Origin: Desulfofustis sp.
GTDB taxonomy: Bacteria > Desulfobacterota > Desulfobulbia > Desulfobulbales > Desulfocapsaceae
Direction: 5' to 3'
NCBI GenBank assembly: GCA_030145365.1
Contig: JAQYVS010000058.1
Span: forward strand, 1 to 15,140
Length of the DNA stretch: 15,140 nt
Part shown: positions 1 through 6,265 of the stretch, piece after piece
How the letters are laid out: each line of letters starts with the position of its first letter
Position numbering within the stretch: the stretch's first letter is position 1
Notes under the pieces: generated by a model
Told to the model about the DNA's origin: nothing
The model's database searches: none
Seen by the model: the letters and a program-made list of their open reading frames with translations, nothing else
Position numbers and translations under genes: made by a program

Positions 1-843
1 TGGCTGGCGGTATTTGGTTCTGCCTTCTGCTTCTATCTGGCGACAGCCTTTATACGCTAGGCCGATGGAGTGGTTGAAATTGAGACGCCCTATTTTGTTT
101 TTGCCCGTTTTTTGCTCGGTTTTATCGTTGTCTGCCTGACCATGCTTGTCCGCGGTCATCGTCTCAAGCCTAAAAATTATCATTATTTAATTGGCCGTAC
201 GGTATCCAACACTATGGCGGTTTTCTGCTTTTACAAAGCGGTTGAAGTCGGTTCGCTGGCTGAAGCCAACATCTTGAATATGACCTACCCGCTTTTCGTG
301 GCGCTGTTTTCCTGGTTTATGCTGAAAGAACAGCGAGATTCGTTTGCCTTGGCTATCGTTGCCGTGGCATTCTGCGGGGTCTGGCTCATTCTTTCGCCGG
401 GCGATATGTCGGTGAGACTGGACAGCTTGTGGGGACTGTGTTCTGGATTTTGTGCAGCCTGGGCATTGATTTATCTGAATCTGAGCAGAAAATATCATGA
501 CTCACAGACAATACTTTTCTTCCTCTTCGGGCTGGGCGCTCTCTCTATCTTCTTTTTCTTCAAAGAAGCTATTTTCTGGCCGGACAAGCAGGAATTTTAC
601 TACCTCTTCTGGTGTTCGGCCGCCGGGGTTCTGGGTCAGTATCTGTTGACCTACGGCTTTTTATTTGTCACCGCCGTAGAAGGTTCGATCATTTCTTCAA
701 CAAGGATTTTACTGGCAGCCGTCCTTGGCCCGTATCTGGTTGGAGATCCGGCCCTGATGCTGAGTGGCTGGATCGGGGCACTGCTAATCTTTGGGGCAGA
801 TGCGATGCTTGCTCTGCGAAAAGCGGAAAATAGCCGTCACTGA
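1..843 (+). CDS. EamA/DMT-family permease, 5' end outside window, interrupted by in-frame TAG
   Basis: This is an inner-membrane transporter of the drug/metabolite (EamA) superfamily; its substrate cannot be read from the sequence. The frame open from 70 (GTG) to the TGA at 841-843 encodes 257 residues, almost all hydrophobic helices. The first repeat has the usual pattern of an aromatic-rich helix, then AEANILNMTYPLFVALFSWF and a KEQ loop, and the second repeat ends in IGALLIFGADAML. The family is normally about 290-300 residues with ten helices, so a 257-residue product lacks the first helix. That missing helix is present in the same frame at positions 1-57 (WLAVFGSAFCFYLATAFIR). It is cut off by TAG at 58-60, and the frame then continues smoothly into ADGVVEIETPYFVFARF. 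No Shine-Dalgarno sequence precedes the GTG at 70, so an independent start there is weakly supported. The gene is either a nonsense mutant (pseudogene), a sequencing error, or a recoded amber. It converges on the next gene with a 47-bp gap. Confidence 0.8.
58..60 (+). other. In-frame amber (TAG) codon inside the EamA gene
   Basis: TAG lies in the same frame as the flanking hydrophobic segment and the rest of the permease. It sits in the loop after the first predicted helix (residues ATAFIR before it, ADGVVE after it). It may be a point mutation from CAG, TGG or AAG, a base-call error, or a pyrrolysine codon. The window contains no pyl genes. The only gene here ending in TAG is the neighbouring dehydrogenase on the minus strand, whose normal length argues that TAG does act as a stop there. 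Confidence 0.75.
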
Positions 844-890
844 TTATTGAAAACCCAGAAGTTCGGCTCTTTCTATAAGCAGTTGCCAGG

Positions 891-1772
891 CTATGATGCA
901 TCAAGCAGTTTGAATAAGGCGGCGTGGTCCAGATCTGATCCGCCCTGCTCAATCAGCTGGTCGTATAGTGTGCGTGAAAGAGTTGTGGCAGGCATATCGA
1001 GTCCTAACGAAGCGGCAAACTCAACGGCCTGATGCATATCTTTTCGCTGGGTTGTGCTGCGGGCCCCAGGGGTGTAATCCGCGTCCACCATTCGTTTGCC
1101 GTGAACTTCAAGAATCCGCGAATCGGCAAAACCTCCCTGCAACGCTTCTCTGACTTTCGCCGGCTGGACACCCGCCGCTTTGGCCAGGGCAAATGCTTCA
1201 GCAACGGCACCGATGTTGAGACCAACAATAACCTGATTGGCAGCCTTGGCCACCTGGCCTGCTCCAGTTGAACCCACATGGGTGATGTGGTCACCAAGTA
1301 CTTTAAGGATCGGCAGAGCCTTGACAAATGCAGTCTCAGTTCCGCCTGCCATGATGGTCAGATTTCCGGATTCAGCTCCGATGGTTCCGCCCGACACCGG
1401 GGCATCGACATAGTGCCCATGCTTCTTTTCAACCATTTCCCCAAAGCGGTAGGTGGCCGGTACAGAGGTTGTACCCATATCAATCACCAGGCTGTTTTTC
1501 TGCAGGGAATGTATAAGGCCATTATCGCCCAGCAGAACCGATTCCACTGCAGGCGTGTCAGCTACCATGATGATAATAACTTTTGCGAGACTGGCCATTT
1601 CTGCAGGACTTGCAACTGACGTTGCCCCTGCTTCTTTCATGTCTTTACATGGTTGCGGAGAACGATTGGCAACTATCAGCTTTGCTCCGGTGCTGAGCAG
1701 ATTACGGCACATTGGCCTGCCCATCAGGCCCAGTCCGATAAAACCGATTGTCTGATTGTTGATGGATTGCAT
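891..1772 (-). CDS. Tartronate semialdehyde reductase / 3-hydroxyisobutyrate dehydrogenase family protein
   Basis: This is a cytoplasmic NAD(P)H-dependent beta-hydroxyacid dehydrogenase of 293 residues, the usual length for the family. The N-terminal Rossmann motif is GFIGLGLMGRPM at residues 10-21. The substrate-binding signature is DAPVSGGTIGAESGNLTIMA near 123-142. The catalytic-lysine segment GAGQVAKAANQVIVGLNIGA follows near 170, with an RKDM stretch in the C-terminal helical domain. The ANQVIV-LNI-A-EA run and the closing DHAAL resemble GarR/GlxR (tartronate semialdehyde reductase) more than valine-pathway MmsB, so the first assignment is preferred. The substrate remains an inference, since no glyoxylate carboligase or glycerate kinase gene is nearby. 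A TGAGGAA Shine-Dalgarno sequence precedes the ATG. The gene ends in TAG, with another TAG six codons further on. Its promoter is probably the TATAAT at 1808-1813. Confidence 0.85.
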   Translation of the reverse strand: MQSINNQTIGFIGLGLMGRPMCRNLLSTGAKLIVANRSPQPCKDMKEAGATSVASPAEMASLAKVIIIMVADTPAVESVLLGDNGLIHSLQKNSLVIDMGTTSVPATYRFGEMVEKKHGHYVDAPVSGGTIGAESGNLTIMAGGTETAFVKALPILKVLGDHITHVGSTGAGQVAKAANQVIVGLNIGAVAEAFALAKAAGVQPAKVREALQGGFADSRILEVHGKRMVDADYTPGARSTTQRKDMHQAVEFAASLGLDMPATTLSRTLYDQLIEQGGSDLDHAALFKLLDAS

Positions 1773-1807
1773 GATTGTTCCTCAGTAAAAGATAGGAAGA
1801 GACGAAA

Positions 1808-1813
1808 ATTATA
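1808..1813 (-). promoter_or_regulatory. Candidate -10 element for the dehydrogenase gene
   Basis: Read on the minus strand this is a perfect TATAAT, with a predicted start near 1801 and a leader of roughly 28 nt before the ATG. The matching -35 region is poor (ACACCT at 17-bp spacing), so the promoter may be weak or activator-dependent. It lies in the 188-bp gap between the dehydrogenase and the HD-like gene. Confidence 0.45.
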
Positions 1814-1921
1814 GTGCCTAAGTGGATTTCAGGTGTCCCAGATGTATGTATTCGTCAATCTGCATTAGCACAGATCTTTTAATGTAACAATTACTTTCTT
1901 ACAGCTGGTCGGGATGTCCTG

Positions 1922-1944
1922 CCAACTTGTGATCCGGAAGTTGG
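1922..1944 (-). terminator. Weak candidate terminator hairpin after the HD-like gene
   Basis: CCAACTT (1922-1928) and AAGTTGG (1938-1944) form a perfect 7-bp stem with a 9-nt loop. The stem begins 17 nt beyond the stop codon of the minus-strand HD-like gene. No T tract follows on the minus strand, so intrinsic termination here is doubtful. Confidence 0.3.
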
Positions 1945-1960
1945 AGAGTCACACTACAGA

Positions 1961-2656
1961 TTAGATGACACCCAGTTGCCGGAAGGTAGTCTGGGCGATT
2001 TGTTTACCTGACTCAGTCAAAACCTTTTTACTGATAAACTGTTCAAATTCTTCTGCACTAATGGCTTGTTTCTTATGTTGATCTTCCAACCGGGCTATGT
2101 GATCTGCATCTGCCAGGGTGTCTGCTTCTGCACTACCCGTTTGTCCCGCTGCATGAATCTTCAGCAGTTCGCATACTTCTTTGAGAACTTCTTCCTTTGC
2201 TCCGAGACGAGTTAAGATTGAGGAGGCAAGTATTGCAGAATCCTGGTCTTCTGAACCGATGTCTTTTAAATAGGCGGCGCAAAGCACAATTGCCAGTTTG
2301 GCCCCTTCATCTCTGCCAATTTTTTCTGCGTGTCGGGCTACCTTGGAGACAAAGCCGATCTGCTTGAAGTCGGTTTTGTAATGGCGTTTCATTTCCACCG
2401 CTACTTTATCTTTGAGTAAATTGTCATGGGAACCGACAAATTCTTCGGGAAGTGTGCCAATGCATTGATCGGCAAATTTACAATAGGCTGCACAGCCGAA
2501 ATCCATTTTAGGATTCACGAAACGGTGTCCACAATGGCCGCAGGATCGGGTGGTGTCATCCTTATAAAATTCCACAGATTTTCCACACTCCGGACAGCCA
2601 ACTTCAAAAATTGCTTCAGCATTCCAATATTGCATATCCTGGCCTGGGCATTTCAT
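1961..2656 (-). CDS. Zinc-ribbon protein with degenerate HD (phosphohydrolase-like) domain
   Basis: The protein has 231 residues and no signal peptide or membrane helix. Residues 21-42 form a zinc ribbon (C21-x2-C24 and C39-x2-C42). A further cysteine group follows, GCAAYCKFADQC (C55, C59, C65). From about residue 98 the sequence follows an HD-domain pattern (IGFVSKVARHAEKIGRDEGA, then LCAAYLKDIG). The expected metal-binding residues are changed: the first His position is F102, and the His-Asp pair is K131-D132. I recall the family as HD-domain 'phosphohydrolases' of anaerobic deltaproteobacteria with the same N-terminal Cys-rich region; that is memory, not a search. This copy probably lacks canonical phosphohydrolase activity and may act as a binding or regulatory protein. 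The start is supported by AAGGAG 9 nt before the ATG. A Crp/Fnr-like site and a TATAAT upstream suggest redox or nitrosative control. Function is otherwise unknown. Confidence 0.75.
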   Translation of the reverse strand: MKCPGQDMQYWNAEAIFEVGCPECGKSVEFYKDDTTRSCGHCGHRFVNPKMDFGCAAYCKFADQCIGTLPEEFVGSHDNLLKDKVAVEMKRHYKTDFKQIGFVSKVARHAEKIGRDEGAKLAIVLCAAYLKDIGSEDQDSAILASSILTRLGAKEEVLKEVCELLKIHAAGQTGSAEADTLADADHIARLEDQHKKQAISAEEFEQFISKKVLTESGKQIAQTTFRQLGVI

Positions 2657-2685
2657 GAACGTACTCCTTGTGTAATTTATCTATT

Positions 2686-2717
2686 CAGACAACCGCTATA
2701 GTGAGAAGGGTTGTCTG
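2686..2717 (-). promoter_or_regulatory. 9-bp perfect inverted repeat in the leader of the HD-like gene
   Basis: CAGACAACC (2686-2694) and GGTTGTCTG (2709-2717) are perfect complements around a 14-nt loop. On the minus strand the repeat lies just downstream of the predicted transcription start (about 2723) and 30 nt before the start codon. It could be an mRNA-stabilising 5' hairpin, an attenuating structure or a second protein-binding site. No T tract follows it. Confidence 0.55.
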
Positions 2718-2729
2718 CGTGTTGTTTTA

Positions 2730-2735
2730 ATTATA
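2730..2735 (-). promoter_or_regulatory. -10 box of the Crp/Fnr-dependent promoter for the HD-like gene
   Basis: The minus strand reads a perfect TATAAT here, with no recognisable -35 hexamer 17 bp upstream. The centre of the palindrome at 2758-2771 is 29.5 bp from the first T, which places it at -41.5 if that T is -12. This is the geometry of class II Crp/Fnr-activated promoters. The predicted start is an A near 2723. Confidence 0.6.
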
Positions 2736-2757
2736 AGCAGCCGTGTATCCGTTTACC

Positions 2758-2771
2758 TTGATCTAGGTCAA
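2758..2771 (-). promoter_or_regulatory. Crp/Fnr-superfamily (FNR/HcpR-like) binding site
   Basis: The 14-mer TTGATCTAGGTCAA (+ strand) is close to the FNR consensus TTGAT-N4-ATCAA and is palindromic except for one pair. The GGTCAA half also resembles sites described for HcpR, a Crp/Fnr regulator of nitrosative-stress genes in sulfate reducers. It is correctly phased for the minus-strand promoter, and about 160 bp upstream of the opposing promoter, so control of the HD-like gene is the simplest reading. Confidence 0.6.
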
Positions 2772-2933
2772 AAACAGAGTTCAATTTCATGAATCGCTTT
2801 CTATTGCTAACGATAAAATCATTTAACAGGTCGTCAAGGCACTCAATAAAGAGGTTTTTTAAGAAAAATGAGGCTGAAAAACATGCATTTTCAAGGCTTT
2901 CATCATCGATTGATAAATTTGGAAGATAGATGA

Positions 2934-2963
2934 TTGACAAAGAGGCTCTGCAAACTGTAATAT
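2934..2963 (+). promoter_or_regulatory. Candidate sigma70-type promoter of the metF-like/hdr operon
   Basis: A perfect TTGACA (2934-2939) is followed after 18 bp by TAATAT (2958-2963), within a short AT run that also contains TATAAG slightly further on. The predicted start is near 2970, giving a leader of about 300 nt before the first ATG at 3274. It is the best -35/-10 pair seen in this intergenic region, but a start nearer the gene is not excluded. Confidence 0.5.
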
Positions 2964-2970
2964 AAGATCG

Positions 2971-2989
2971 ATTTAAGATTGTCTTAAAT
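2971..2989 (+). promoter_or_regulatory. Palindromic operator candidate at the predicted start of transcription
   Basis: ATTTAAGA (2971-2978) and TCTTAAAT (2982-2989) are perfect 8-bp inverted repeats separated by TTG. They sit immediately after the predicted -10 element, where a bound dimer would block transcription. The compact spacing is more typical of a protein operator than of an RNA hairpin. The cognate regulator is not identifiable here. Confidence 0.45.
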
Positions 2990-3273
2990 ATGTTTGATTA
3001 TAGATGATCGAAAAACACAATTCTTTCTCGCTTTGTTTGACGTTTTCTGTCGCGGTTTCAAGTGGTTTGATTCGATTGGAACTGCGATCTGATATATAGA
3101 ACGGTCTCGACACCTAAATCATTAAAAAAGTATGGGTCGAGGTAATGTCGACATTGTGCAGCCCTTTCTATTGTACCGTAATTGTGTGGAAAAGTACGTT
3201 ATCCACCCGTTGTGATAGACACAAGCTGTTTTGAACTACTTCTAAAAGCAATAAGTGTGCAAGAGGAGGTTTA
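2990..3273 (+). other. Long untranslated leader of the operon; no gene seen
   Basis: Nothing coding is supported in this stretch. Short weak inverted repeats occur, for example TTGTG-ATAGA-CACAA at 3210-3224 and GTGGA/TCCAC around 3186-3206. I do not recognise a riboswitch core. The stretch ends in a strong AGAGGAGG Shine-Dalgarno sequence for the gene at 3274. The rest of the intergenic region (2657-2989) holds the regulatory sites listed separately. Confidence 0.4.
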
Positions 3274-4146
3274 ATGGAAGCCACTACCAGTAACTCCCCC
3301 CGTCCGTCCCACCTGATTGCAGAAATAGACCCCCCAAAAGGTACAAATCTCGATGCGTTTCTCTCGTCGGCATTAAGCATTAGAGGCCGTGTGGAGCGCG
3401 TCAGGGTGACAGACAATGAACATGCGATCCTGCGTATGTCTCCGTTGGCCCCAAGCCTGGCTTTGAAAGAAAGAGGAATAGAGCCGAGCATGGTAATCAA
3501 CGGTCGGGATCGGAACCGATTATCGTTTCAAGGTGATCTTCTTTGTGCCGCAGCAATGGGCATACAAGACGTGGTGATCAAGGAGGGCCATGACCCCAAG
3601 GAAGGGGATCAGCCCATGGCCAGAACCAGCGGCGATCTTGATCTTGCCACCATGCTGACCTGCATTTCATCGATGAACGAGGGAAAAGATCTTGCCGGAG
3701 AAGAGCTTGACGGTGCCACCAATTTTGAGATTGGCGTCTATCTCGAGCTGTCCGATGATGTCAATTTCAACCGAGAGCGGGCCGAATACTTTATGAAATT
3801 AAAAGATTTCGGGGTGCAGTCTGTAACCCTCGGGCCAACCTATGACCTCAACATCATAGAGCAGTTCATTCCGTTTGCCGAACAAACCGGGATCAAACTC
3901 TATAGTTCGCTGATGTTTTTAAAATCGGTGACGATGGTTCGCTACTTGAACAATCTTGTTGGAGTCCCTTCCATTCCCCAGGAATTCTTAAAGAAAATGA
4001 TGCAGGCTCCGGACAAGAAAAAGGCAGGTATGCAGGTTGCCGCAGATTTTTTGAAAGAACTGACAGCGATGAGTGACGGAGTTGTTCTGCTGTCTCTTGG
4101 GCTGCAGGACAAAATGATTGAATTTCTTGATCTTATTGAACGATAA
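3274..4146 (+). CDS. Divergent methylenetetrahydrofolate reductase (MetF) paralog
   Basis: This 290-residue cytoplasmic protein has the MetF TIM-barrel fold and aligns along most of its length with the metF product at 11898. Shared elements are the N-terminal strand AEIDPPKGT (compare AECGPPRGA), VTDNEHAILRMS (VTDNQTSVVRMS), and GRDRNRLSFQGDLLCAAAMGI (RDRNRIALQSDLLGASAMGI). Set against the E. coli MetF catalytic residues, the Glu28 equivalent is kept (E17). The Asp120 equivalent is replaced by H106 and the Gln183 equivalent (TQ motif) by G187. The loss of the flavin/folate-contacting Asp and Gln argues against ordinary MTHFR activity. It may be a modified enzyme, a structural partner of the Hdr complex, or a non-catalytic folate sensor. 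The start has an excellent AGAGGAGG. It is the first gene of the operon, and the kinase gene follows after 6 nt in the same frame. Confidence 0.8.
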   Translation: MEATTSNSPRPSHLIAEIDPPKGTNLDAFLSSALSIRGRVERVRVTDNEHAILRMSPLAPSLALKERGIEPSMVINGRDRNRLSFQGDLLCAAAMGIQDVVIKEGHDPKEGDQPMARTSGDLDLATMLTCISSMNEGKDLAGEELDGATNFEIGVYLELSDDVNFNRERAEYFMKLKDFGVQSVTLGPTYDLNIIEQFIPFAEQTGIKLYSSLMFLKSVTMVRYLNNLVGVPSIPQEFLKKMMQAPDKKKAGMQVAADFLKELTAMSDGVVLLSLGLQDKMIEFLDLIER

Positions 4147-4152
4147 AAAAGC

Positions 4153-5712
4153 GTGCTAAAAAGCGACGACGAAAGATCTCCGCTGAGAAAGAGTCTGCCC
4201 GAGGTAACCAACGAGCTTGGGTCACATCTCTATCTCTATCAAATACTGGATGAAACGCCGAATGGAGTAATGGTGGTTAGTCTCGAGCATCAGGTACTTT
4301 ACGCCAATCCCGCTGCAAATTCATTACTGGGCGTGCAATACCGGGATTTGACAGATACCTATCTGGAATCGCTTCTCGGAGAGGACAATCAGTGGTTCTT
4401 TTATCAGATTGGACAGTATTTTGACAATCTGGCCGAAATGCAACGATCAAAGATCAGGCACGAGATCGAAATCATAACCGGCGACAATGAGAGAAAAATA
4501 CTTGATGCGGTACTCATTTATCCACCTTCGTCACCCACCTACTATCTTATGTATCTTATTGATATAACAGATAGAAAAAAACTTGAGGGAGAGCTCAGAA
4601 GACGCAACACCTTCTTCAACAACCTGATCAATTCTTCGGTTGATGGAATCATAGCCGCCGATATGGATGGTAAGCTCATTCTGTTTAACCAAGCAGCTCT
4701 GACACTGCTTGGTTATTCGGATGATGAAAGTCTTGAAAATCTGCACGTGACCAATCTCTACAACGACGGCTTGGCCTATACAATCATCAAACGGATGCGC
4801 AGCGACGATTTCGGCGGCCGGGGCAAACTGCTCTATCATGAGCTGAGTGTCTGCCACAAGGATGGTCATGAAATTCCGATCAGATTTTCAGGAGGCATCA
4901 TTTACGACAAGGACAATGAAATAGCTACGTTTGGAATTTTTACCGATCTCAGGGCCATTCTCAAAATAGAGAAAGATCTTGAGCAGACCCACAACATGTT
5001 GATGCAATCGGAGAAGATGGCGGGACTGGGCCGGCTGGCTGCGGGTGTAGCCCATGAGATCAATAACCCGATGTCGGGCATCATGCTCTATGCCAATCTG
5101 ATCAAGGAAGAAATGGGGGACGACCATAAGGTCAGTCCGGACCTGGAGACCATCATAAACGAGGCGGAACGCTGCAAAGTGATTGTTGCTGATTTGCTGG
5201 AGTTCTCACATCAGACCAGATATGAGATGGAGCCAGTTGATCTCAACGAAATTGTACGAAAAACCCTGGGAATTCTAGGCAATCAGCCGCTCTATCACAA
5301 CATCGAATTCAAACTTAACCTGGGTGAGTCATTGCCTCCGATTTTGGGTAATTCGATTCGGCTCAATCAGGTAATGATGAACCTGCTGGTAAATGCTGCC
5401 CAGGCCATGGAAGGTAACGGCGAAATCAACATCACAAGCAGGGCCAGAGCAGGAAACGATATAAACGAAGTTCTGATCAGTGATACCGGACCCGGTATAG
5501 CAGAAGACGTGCTGGAACAGGTATTCGAGCCCTTTTTTACCACCAAAACCACCGGAGAAGGAACAGGGCTTGGACTCTCAGTTTCGTTTGCCATTATTAA
5601 AGAGCACCAGGGAACCATTAAAGTGAGTTCAATCCCCGGGAACGGGGCGCTGTTCACACTGAGGTTTCCAGCTGTCGTGGACACCTTAAAGGGAGATAAT
5701 TATGAGCACTGA
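4153..5712 (+). CDS. Cytoplasmic PAS-PAS sensor histidine kinase
   Basis: This 519-residue histidine kinase has no membrane segment. A first PAS domain spans about residues 25-135 (DETPNGVMVVS...VLYANPAANSLLG) and a second about 148-270 (INSSVDGIIAADMDGKLILF...). The HisKA region has the phospho-acceptor H301 in GRLAAGVAHEINNP. The ATPase domain carries the N box (MMNLLVNAAQAMEG), G1 (DTGPGI), F box (FEPFFTTK) and G2 (GEGTGLGLS). There is no attached receiver. The GTG start lies 6 nt after the stop of the MetF paralog, in the same frame, with no clear Shine-Dalgarno sequence, so translation probably depends on coupling or reinitiation. Its 3' end overlaps hdrC by 11 nt, which locks it into the operon. 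The ligand of the PAS domains is unknown; redox state, flavin or heme are family-level possibilities. Likely partners are the receivers encoded at 12870 and 13347. Confidence 0.92.
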   Translation: MLKSDDERSPLRKSLPEVTNELGSHLYLYQILDETPNGVMVVSLEHQVLYANPAANSLLGVQYRDLTDTYLESLLGEDNQWFFYQIGQYFDNLAEMQRSKIRHEIEIITGDNERKILDAVLIYPPSSPTYYLMYLIDITDRKKLEGELRRRNTFFNNLINSSVDGIIAADMDGKLILFNQAALTLLGYSDDESLENLHVTNLYNDGLAYTIIKRMRSDDFGGRGKLLYHELSVCHKDGHEIPIRFSGGIIYDKDNEIATFGIFTDLRAILKIEKDLEQTHNMLMQSEKMAGLGRLAAGVAHEINNPMSGIMLYANLIKEEMGDDHKVSPDLETIINEAERCKVIVADLLEFSHQTRYEMEPVDLNEIVRKTLGILGNQPLYHNIEFKLNLGESLPPILGNSIRLNQVMMNLLVNAAQAMEGNGEINITSRARAGNDINEVLISDTGPGIAEDVLEQVFEPFFTTKTTGEGTGLGLSVSFAIIKEHQGTIKVSSIPGNGALFTLRFPAVVDTLKGDNYEH

Positions 5713-6265
5713 GCACATCTCACCAGAACAGGGAAACCGGAAATTTCTCGCCAAACTTGAAGAAAGAGGCGTCGATGTACAGTCCTGCTTTCAGTGCGGA
5801 CGTTGTTCGGCGGGGTGTCCCATCACAGAATTTTTTGACGTGACCACCATGGAAGTGGTCAGGCTGGCTGCTTATGGCATGGAAGAGCGGTTGCTTGATT
5901 CCAAGGCCATATGGCTGTGCGCTGCTTGCGAGACATGTGCGACCCGGTGTCCCAATGATATCGAAATCGCCGTACTGATGGACGTACTGCGGGAGCTGGC
6001 GCTCAGAAAAGGGGTGAAACCTGCCGAGCCGAACATTCCCCTGTTTCACCAGTGCTTTCTCGACTCAATTGAACATTGGGGAAGAGCTTACGAGGTCGGC
6101 CTGATAGCAGGATACAAGCTTCGATCACGCGATTTTACTGGTGATATGAAACTGGGTTTGAAGATGTTTTCCAAGGGTAAATTAAACCTTATGCCGCACT
6201 CCATCAAAGGCAAAGCCGAGATTAAAAAGATTTTCTCGGGCAAAGGAAAGGAGTATGAGCGATGA
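5702..6265 (+). CDS. hdrC: Heterodisulfide reductase-like subunit C (HdrC)
   Basis: HdrC is a 187-residue soluble ferredoxin-like subunit that passes electrons between HdrA and HdrB. Two classical [4Fe-4S] motifs are present: C29-x2-C32-x2-C35-x3-C39-P and C73-x2-C76-x2-C79-x3-C83-P. They are separated by a helical segment, as in HdrC proteins. The C-terminal third has no cysteine clusters. It starts with ATG preceded by GGGAGA, inside the last codons of the kinase gene, and ends in ATGA shared with hdrB. In this context it should work with HdrB and HdrA in the MetFV-associated complex rather than in CoM-S-S-CoB reduction, since no methanogen-specific genes are present. Confidence 0.93.
   Translation: MSTEHISPEQGNRKFLAKLEERGVDVQSCFQCGRCSAGCPITEFFDVTTMEVVRLAAYGMEERLLDSKAIWLCAACETCATRCPNDIEIAVLMDVLRELALRKGVKPAEPNIPLFHQCFLDSIEHWGRAYEVGLIAGYKLRSRDFTGDMKLGLKMFSKGKLNLMPHSIKGKAEIKKIFSGKGKEYER

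Noticed and set aside
844..890. Possible terminator between the converging permease and dehydrogenase genes
   Set aside because: No stable inverted repeat followed by a T tract could be found in this 47-bp gap.
891..893. TAG of the dehydrogenase gene as a possible sense codon
   Set aside because: The protein already has normal family length at this codon, and a second TAG follows six codons later, so it is treated as a stop.
2731..2940. Minus-strand frame of 69 codons in the intergenic region
   Set aside because: It has no Shine-Dalgarno sequence and no recognisable domain. It runs across the Crp/Fnr-like site and the -10 box, so the regulatory reading explains the stretch better.
3061..3100. 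Alternative promoter closer to the operon (TTGATT / TATATA) or a sigma54 site
   Set aside because: The hexamers are poorly spaced (20 bp), and no GG-N10-GC sigma54 signature was found in the region. The TTGACA pair at 2934-2963 is better.
3210..3224. TTGTG-ATAGA-CACAA as a CRP site
   Set aside because: The 5-nt spacer does not match the 6-nt spacer of CRP sites, and the position in the leader just before the Shine-Dalgarno sequence is not typical. It could be a short chance hairpin.
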